A stretch of 64,000 bases of DNA from Bimuria novae-zelandiae CBS 107.79 (Eukaryota; Ascomycota; Dothideomycetes; Pleosporales; Didymosphaeriaceae), in assembly GCA_010015655.1 (NCBI GenBank), contig ML976669.1:62001-126000 (forward strand), in the 5' to 3' direction. Under the pieces are notes generated by a model that saw only the letters and a program-made list of their open reading frames with translations, was not told the DNA's origin and made no database searches. Of this stretch, positions 57,648 through 64,000 are shown in pieces. A program made the translations under genes and the position numbers. Each line of letters begins with the position of its first letter. The stretch's first letter is position 1.

Positions 57648-58776
57648 TTGCCGCACTAGCCGCAAGCAACGGGTTGTGGCTTCTGCGTTCGAAGAAGTTT
57701 GATACCGACCAAGTACGTAGTTCTTTCCGTACAACCATTGGCCTACTCATGAATCCTATAGATGTGTTTGCGGGCCTGGCTAGGATTCATTCAAAGTGAC
57801 GTGATTTTTGTGGCCTTGGCTTCCTGCAAAACTTCGCAGACGCGCCTGGAAGCCGCGTGGATTACCACGATTTTGTAGTTACTCTTGGCGTGGAGCGATT
57901 TGACATATATGTAATAGTAGTCCGAATTCAGGCTCCCTGGACACGTATGTAAAAACACTCGTAATAGAGGGGTTTCTCAAAACGTTGATGCGACATGGGT
58001 GGATTACCAGAAACCTTGGAATTCTGGAGTCTTGATTAGAATAATTCTTGATATATCCAAGCCCAGCAAGCTCGACGAGAAGAAGGCGTAATTCGATGCT
58101 TGGAATTGGGTTTATTGGTGGCCGCAGTGGTTCCGTAGATATTGCAGCTTTCATAGGTGTCAACGCGTATAGGTCAGATGAGCCGCACCTTATCATAGCC
58201 CCCGGCATGGCGCCAGCTAGGCGCCAAAGAGACGAGAGTTTCCAAGGATCGCAACAGATGCAGTGCCTCAACTTGTACAATCAATCTCTCGTCATGTCAA
58301 TCGGTTTACTTGGATGCCGACTCATTCAATGCTGAAGATGGTCGCCCGTCCGGAAAACATAATCTATACCTTTAAGGAAGTAAATGTCCGACAACAGCAT
58401 GGATGAAGCGGGCTCCCGGAGCAGTGCGGAAACACGAAGCCGTGGATGGATGTTATTTCATTGTAACACGTCATTCGGTTGTTGGAGATGGACTGATCTA
58501 CGTTTTTTAGATAAACGACTAAAAAAGTCGCGTATCTGAAATACCTTGGTATCAAGGCCATTAACGTGCAGGAAGATGTTTAAATCGTCCCCGAGAAGCC
58601 ACTATAAGCCCACATATGACTGTTCGGCCTTTCTTTCTGAAGTTATTGGTAGCACATCGTGTCGGAAGTGGGGTTCTGATACTCTCATGTATGAAATTGT
58701 CCTATGACTGAAAAGAAAATTTTATGCCATATTATTACCGTCCTGCTTCCGGAACACAAAAATGTCGACAAGCTCT
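57648..58776. other. Intergenic region right of the transposon nest
   Basis: Normal composition resumes exactly at the right TA of element B. Overlapping frames of about 95-133 codons on both strands near 57879-58335 show no recognisable product. The end near 58700 should be the 3' UTR of the next minus-strand gene. Confidence 0.5.
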
Positions 58777-60200
58777 TTAAATATCATCCACCTCCCTCCA
58801 CTGCGTCTCCATTAACCTGTTACTCTCTAGCGATCCCTCGTCCACCAATTTTCTCGCCGTTTCCACACCAGTAGTCGGTGCTCTCACCTCGTACCTTTTC
58901 CCCTCACTTGACTCCTTCCCGTCAATGGAGTACGGATACCTCAACCATTCTGGGAGTATTCCGGCCTGCCTCATGGCCGTGCCTTGATCCCAATGAATGT
59001 GCTCATGGCAAAGCCGATCCCCACGCATACCAACGATACTGGTGAATGGAATCTCAAGGTACTTTCCTGTAGGTGGAATACCTGGCAGCAGCCAATCCAC
59101 CTGGCGGTTATGCGTAAGCTTGAACACGAACTCATCGACCACACGGTCCGTTCCGACAGTACGGCTGACAAGCTCAAGCTCGGTGTCATCGGGATTCGCG
59201 TGGACGAAATGGTTGGTGTAGAAGTGCGTCAATCTCTCTTGGCCAATGCCTCCTGTGAGCGTGGGTATGTGGTTGACGTATGGCTGTGCGACCATGGTAG
59301 CCATTGTACGTGAAACATCGCGCTCGCCGAACTCATACAAGCAGTGCTCGTCCCATATGGCTTCGAGGTCGAAGTAAGGACCATTGAGAAGAGGTTTGAG
59401 AAAGGCGAGGCTGCGTGTATGCGCTATGCTAGCAGAAGTGCTGTGGTAGTCTGGATCCGCGGGGAGGATCCATTTGGATTCCAACTTCGCGTTAACGTAG
59501 TGATATGCTTTGACTGGGCCTTCTGGTGGAGTGGCTTGGAGAGTGTCCGTATCGGACAATACGGATATGGACTCTCGCCGAGGTGCCTCTGGTCCAGAGG
59601 CATGAACGAGCTGCGCTGGTAGTGAGGCGTTCCTGCTCATAAGCGAGGAAACAGAGGTAAATTTCCTGCCCCCGTAGGATATAAGCGCCTTGATGTGGGG
59701 GGAGAGATAGGCAGCTTCTTCGACGTAGAAGGGAATCCGGGTCATGTATGCTGTCGAAGTGTTAGTTCTACAATGCCCTATCCAGCTCAAATCCAGCCAC
59801 GACTTTTTTGACGCATCTTGCTATTGCCTGTAGGTTACGCACATATAAGCCCAACGCCATTTCCCCATATGCATTGCTCGCACCGTTTCAATGCTTCAAT
59901 TGCACGGTCCAGTGGAAACTCTCCACCGTCCTCTCTCTTCCCTGGTACCTTCAATTGCACGACAGCGAAACCTTCCTCAGCCCACTTTTGCAGCGGTGGT
60001 GGATCAAGAGACTTTTCGCTGACCTCAAGTCTTGCGTAGTGATCTACAACTAGAATGAGGCCCGGTCCAGAGCCGCGCCGAGAAAGCGGCGGTTGTAGTG
60101 TTAGATGTGGAGATAGTTGCTGAGGAGGGGCGCTGGGAATGTTCAAGCGTTCTAAAACTTCGGGGTGAGACGCTTCGCCCATGATGATTCCAATGTGCAT
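58777..60200 (-). CDS. Dienelactone-hydrolase-like / SnoaL-like two-part protein
   Basis: Exon 1 is 60200-59843 and exon 2 is 59750-58777, intron GT-AG, phase 1, giving 443 aa (437 if the second ATG at 60182, MGEASHPEVLERL, is used). The N-terminal part resembles a dienelactone hydrolase alpha/beta fold (GPGLILVVDHYARLE, KWAEEGFAVVQLKVPG) but is short. I see no G-x-C-x-G-G nucleophile motif, so hydrolase activity is doubtful. The C-terminal 270 residues match the NTF2/SnoaL-like domain of proteins often annotated carboxymethylenebutenolidase (FGERDVSRTMATMVAQPYVNH, LPGIPPTGKYLEIP, HEHIHWDQGTAMRQ). Cytosolic, with no signal peptide. Substrate unknown. An additional 5' exon is possible. Confidence 0.75.
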
Positions 60201-61018
60201 CTCACGATGGGCACCGGTGTATGTGCACTCAGCGAAGATAAGGAAGAAGAGCCCGCTACAGAACAGCGAGGAGAAAGATCATGAAAAAGAGGCGCGGGGT
60301 AGCCTGAGTGTACTCACTACACCCCGCTGGGGCAACCCACGCGCTCCACAGGACGACCTGGTCATGCAGACCAGATGACACAAACTTCGGGAGAAAAGAA
60401 GCAGTCAACGATATTGCACACCATGTGGTGATACAAATGATGACGCGCTGCCGTGCTAGTAAAGAAGCGGAACGTTGTGATACGGAAAGATTGTGGAGAA
60501 AGAGGGGTACTGCATGCTGTTTCACTAGCGTTGCAGTCGTGCGTACGCGTGGGCATTGTACCGAGAGCACATTACGATAGACTCGTACCATGCGCTTTAT
60601 ATAGTAGAGGAACCCACCTCAGCCCGCCTTATTTCCAAGGTTGACACCTCACCTCAGAGTAGCGATAGGATGGACTCTACTCGCCTTTTTTGAACTACTG
60701 GCCTAGCCTCTGCACCTAGTGCTCACAGCCTCACTCCACTCGTCGCATTGCCTCTCTACATATAGTAGATCTGCTAGACTCGCCTCTTGGGTGCCAACAT
60801 GGACGTGTTGATACCATATCTAGACCACCAGATCAGCTCGCTCTAGGTCACTTTGCACAACGCTTGACCATCTTCCGCGAGTACTTTCGCAGGACAGATG
60901 CCCCTCGACATGCTTTTTGTGCCTAAAATACAGTAGTAAGAACGAGACCCACTCGAGACTAACAATCTGATCTAGTACAAGTACAGTACTTTTGCTGCAT
61001 TCATCTTCATCCGACATT
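60201..61018. other. Intergenic region between the SnoaL-like gene and TspO
   Basis: About 0.8 kb upstream of one minus-strand gene and downstream of another. Frames of up to 111 codons overlap on both strands without recognisable content. Both promoter (left) and TspO 3' UTR (right) must lie here. Confidence 0.5.
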
Positions 61019-61899
61019 CTAATCCCGCTTCTTCGCTGAAGTGAAATCCCAATTATTCAGGTACCCTGTAGAAATCTGACACGTTAGCGGGTCTCGCAAG
61101 GTACTACACATCAAGACTCACGCAGAGGTAAGTTGCGAAGCCCAACCAGCCCAGATATGGCGCGAGCAGCCATCCAGAGGTCTCGTCGACTTGGCCCCAC
61201 ACATATGTCAGATAGCTGACAGTACCGCCCAGCGCGAGGATATCGACAGAGGCAGCCTTGGGGCGATTCAAGCCGAAGAATAATGGCGTCCAAATAAAAT
61301 TCAGCCCAAGCTGTATGGTATAGAGTGTAGCTTGAAGGCATGGTGTCAGTAAAATGATAGCGAACGGATCCGTCGCCACCTCCACGTCCGATTCGTGCAG
61401 AGATCGTCGAGCCAACCAGGACAACTACTATATGCTTGGGATTTACGTACCACCTTGTTTGGCGAGACTAACGGTATTGGGGTTGACAGATGTTGTACCA
61501 ATTGTCCAGGCACGGTGAGCTACATAGCCCATGGTCGCGTACAGAGAAGTCCAGACAGGTCCAAAAACCCATCCCGGGGGGTTCAGGGGTGGTTGTTTGA
61601 GGGCTAGGTAGGTTTTTTGAGTTTTACTGGCTGTCAGGTATGTTAGCAATTGCGCAATATAAGAACTCGCCAATGTAAGAAGAAATATTTAGAGGTGCTG
61701 CAAATAGATTTGCGTAATGTTGGTTTTGTGATGGGCCCAAGATGGGGGACTGAGGCAACAAGACCATGACTCTAGAGGAAAGCTTACGGCTGATGGAGTA
61801 CCCAATGGCCGCGCCTGCAATGACGGGCAAGAGAACGGACACAGCCGGAGTGTCAAACACGAAGCTCGGAAGCGTCAAAGATGAAATGTAGGTCGTCAT
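61019..61899 (-). CDS. TspO/MBR family membrane protein
   Basis: Small five-helix membrane protein of the translocator protein family, which binds porphyrins and sterol-like ligands, usually in mitochondrial or ER membranes. Four exons on the minus strand: 61899-61788, 61630-61451, 61330-61122 and 61075-61019; joined 185 aa, family length. Signature LKQPPLNPPGWVFGPVWTSL lies in exon 2; further helices are IQLGLNFIWTPLFFGLNRPK and YLGWLGFATYLC. The last exon is only 19 codons (ISTGYLNNWDFTSAKKRD, stop). It was chosen because the acceptor GTGTCAG at 61076 preserves the frame and restores the conserved GYLN ending. Reading through instead gives a shorter VSLDV end. Divergent from the Ars2 gene. 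Confidence 0.9.
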
Positions 61900-62681
61900 G
61901 GCGGATACAATAACGATAGCAAATCGACTTGAGGGGATGTGGTGACCTTTAAAACTTGTGAGCGACGATCCACGTACACCAATGCACCGGCATCTCACGT
62001 GCAGGCGTTCTTGCCTGTTTCGCGGAGGTGTGCACCTGCCTCCGAAAGGAACTACGCTAACTACTTTGGGCAAGAACAACCCCCGTCGTGCCTTCTCCTC
62101 ACGTCGCAGCTCTCGCGCGCTCCGGCCCATTCCTCATCAACACCCGGTATTCTTTCGCACCGGGGTAACCAGCACATCGTGAGTGCAGCTCTTCTTGCTC
62201 GAATTTGCCCTTGTTAGTACATGCCCATTCTTGTACAGCTATTTTCATAGCTTTCCCTTACATTGTCGGCGGCGCCTGCGTGTCCGCTCAGCTCCACCTC
62301 CCGCTACTCACCTCTCTCTCGTACAGTGCTGCACGCCTGCATCTATAGCATCAGGCGCTGCTGGCTCCTTGTTCAGTTCTTCATTGCCTCCCTACCTCGT
62401 CGTCGCGTGTTACGTCCCTTGTTCACTGCTTGTGGTTCCATTCTAACGCGAGGCCGTTATGGCAAACAGTCCTAGACCGCGATTGTACGCCCGCTTCAAC
62501 CACCTTCCCTCGCCCGGCGAGCTGTCGCCTAATTGACCGCAATCACTTGCGCTCTCGCCGCCCATGATCGGTGCACGACACTCTCTCCATCTTTCGTGAC
62601 CGCTGTCCCCGGCCGCCATACGAGCTCGCGATCTTCGCGTGAATACGTCAAGTTATACTAAGGCGAGCACGATTTGCAAAC
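61900..62681. promoter_or_regulatory. Divergent promoter region between TspO and Ars2
   Basis: 782 bp between the two start codons, pyrimidine-rich around 62210-62440 on the plus strand, as is common in fungal leaders. ORFs here are short and unconvincing. Confidence 0.5.
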
Positions 62682-64000
62682 ATGGATTCCTACACGTATG
62701 TTTGTCGCAGTCGCCCGGAAGAGCACCGATGCTGACTTGATGATTGCAGTTCACAAGACACCGACTTATATCGGCGACGGTCGCCTGGTACGTTTCCATC
62801 TACCCAGTCCTTCCATAGAAAGGGCCACAATTAGCGCTCCGCACAGCTTCTTAGAGAAATCGAGATGACTGGGCAAGCTGGCACACAGCCTTGCTTACGC
62901 TGGCTCTTCGCCTTCGGCCTATCCTCGAATCGCAACTGCTTCTCGCCCAATTGTAGTCAAGTGTTGGATGTTCGCAGTTTGAAATGTACTAATTTTATCT
63001 CAGGTCCCGGTGATCGGCGCAATCGGCAGAGTCGTGGACGTTCGCGATCACCCCAGAACATTGATCGCTACCAGCCCGAGCGTAATCGCGACTACGACTA
63101 TCGCCCTCGCGATGGCGGCCGCCGCCGATCGTCGCCACCGCCTGTTCAGGCTGGTATTGATAGATACGTCCCTGGTCAGGACAACTTTACCCCAACCATC
63201 ACCACCAACCCAATGCCAAACCCTATGACGCTCGAGTACCAGGTCGGCTTCAATTTCTTCGCAGAATGGTGGCGTGTAGAGCAAGTCATAAAGGAGGAGA
63301 AGGAGCGCGCAAAAGGCGGCAGAAAGGGGGTTCTAAAGGGCGAAAAGGAGGCCCGGGAGGAGCGCGGCAAAGAACGCGAGCTGATCCAGGCGGCATACGA
63401 CGAGTACAAGGAGAAGCTCCAAGTACAGATGGCGAAGACTTTTGTGGAAAAGCACAAAGGAGAGGAATGGTTTAAAGAGCGTTACGACCCGGAGTATCGA
63501 AAAGCCTTCCACGAGAAGCTACGGGGCTATCGACATGGAATCTATCATGACTGGGCTCAGCAACTAGACGACGGCTATTTCGACGAGTTCACGTTGGAAG
63601 GCATCTATAAGAATGAGTCCAATGGTGCTGGTGGAGTTGTCGAGAAAGAGGAAGGCGAAACGACAGCGGCTAACGAAGTGCTTGGTGTAGGCGATCTCCT
63701 GCCCTGCAAGGGCGGGGAACTTCGTGATGAAGCTGCACTCCAGCCAACTTTGCTCATCAAAACCATCGCGCCTACTGTCAACAGGGATAAAGTTGAGGAC
63801 TTCTGCAAAGAACACCTTGGTGAAAGTGCCGGGGGATTCAAGTGGTTGAGTATGAGTGACCCTAATCCGCTGAAGAAGTGCCACCGTATCGGATGGGTTA
63901 TCCTTCACCCCAGCGACGAAGAGCCTATGGTCACTGATGACCGTGGTGATGGACGTGTAGAGGAAGAGGACGAGGATGGTGCCGTTGACGAAAAACCAAA
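62682..64000 (+). CDS. Ars2/SERRATE-like RNA-processing protein (5' part, runs off the window)
   Basis: Nuclear zinc-finger protein of the Ars2 family, which links cap-binding complex to RNA processing and decay. Exon 1 is only 62682-62695 (MDSYT), exon 2 is 62750-62787 (SQDTDLYRRRSPG), and exon 3 begins 63004 and is open to the window edge. Phases agree at both junctions. Arg/Ser-rich N-terminus (RRNRQSRGRSRSPQNIDRYQ), then the conserved NPMTLEYQVGFNFFAEWWR block. A long charged helical region follows (KEEKERAKGGRKGVLKG) and then a segment ending KHLGE-like (CKEHLGESAGGFKWLSMSDP), followed by HRIGWVILHP. The zinc finger expected near the C-terminus lies outside the window. In the absence of that part the assignment rests on the N-terminal domain. 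Confidence 0.88.

Noticed and set aside
57879..58335. Overlapping frames of 133 (minus) and 95 (plus) codons right of the nest
   Set aside because: Neither contains a recognisable motif, and they overlap almost fully on opposite strands; possibly a decayed gene but not supportable.

Overview
This 64 kb window comes from a filamentous ascomycete (Pezizomycotina). Genes have short GT-AG introns, and the products are typical fungal proteins: Cft1, Rax2, a SUL1/SUL2-type sulfate permease, a PL4 pectin-degrading lyase and TspO. Two blocks of repeats carry the CpA->TpA decay of repeat-induced point mutation (RIP). The gene-rich/AT-rich contrast recalls Dothideomycetes, but I cannot assign a genus. 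All exon coordinates were derived by eye from splice signals and frame continuity.

Layout: (1) 1.7-6.3 kb, sulfate permease and the ER-Golgi cargo receptor Erv46. (2) 8.0-10.9 kb, a small AT-rich island with a solo LTR and a compact gag-only LTR element, both with perfect 5-bp target duplications. (3) 12.4-23.8 kb, housekeeping genes: an LMBD1-type membrane protein divergent from CFT1, then CFT1 convergent with RAX2. (4) 26.1-33.1 kb, a 14-TM-type MFS exporter, a disordered proline-rich protein and a secreted rhamnogalacturonan lyase. (5) 33.7-57.6 kb, a nested transposon complex. (6) 58.8-64.0 kb, a dienelactone-hydrolase/SnoaL-like protein, a four-exon TspO gene and the 5' part of an Ars2/SERRATE gene running off the window.

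The nest can be taken apart precisely. A Tc1/mariner-like element (A, 33677-42608) is split by a minus-strand Gypsy chromovirus (Gypsy-1, TSD ATAAC). Thirty-two bp on (including TA dinucleotides), a pogo-like element (B, 42643-57645) is split four times: by pogo-like C, pogo-like D, a 423-bp MITE and a second chromovirus (Gypsy-2, TSD CTGCG). Gypsy-2 in turn contains pogo-like E, which belongs to the same family as the outermost host B. Removing the insertions restores continuous (RIP-damaged) transposase frames and leaves B at about 2.1 kb, matching E at 2126 bp.

The most unusual item is in Gypsy-2. On the strand opposite to gag-pol, between the chromodomain and the 3' LTR, lies an ORF with a CX2CX6CX13CX2CX6C arrangement, the spacing of fungal Zn(II)2Cys6 regulators, followed by a charged helix. 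It is broken only by two stops that look like RIP at CAA codons. Gypsy-2 also has gag and pol in different frames, with an A_AAA_AAG heptamer in the gag frame at the junction. Gypsy-1 also has about 1.6 kb of unexplained sequence 3' of its chromodomain with antisense coding potential.
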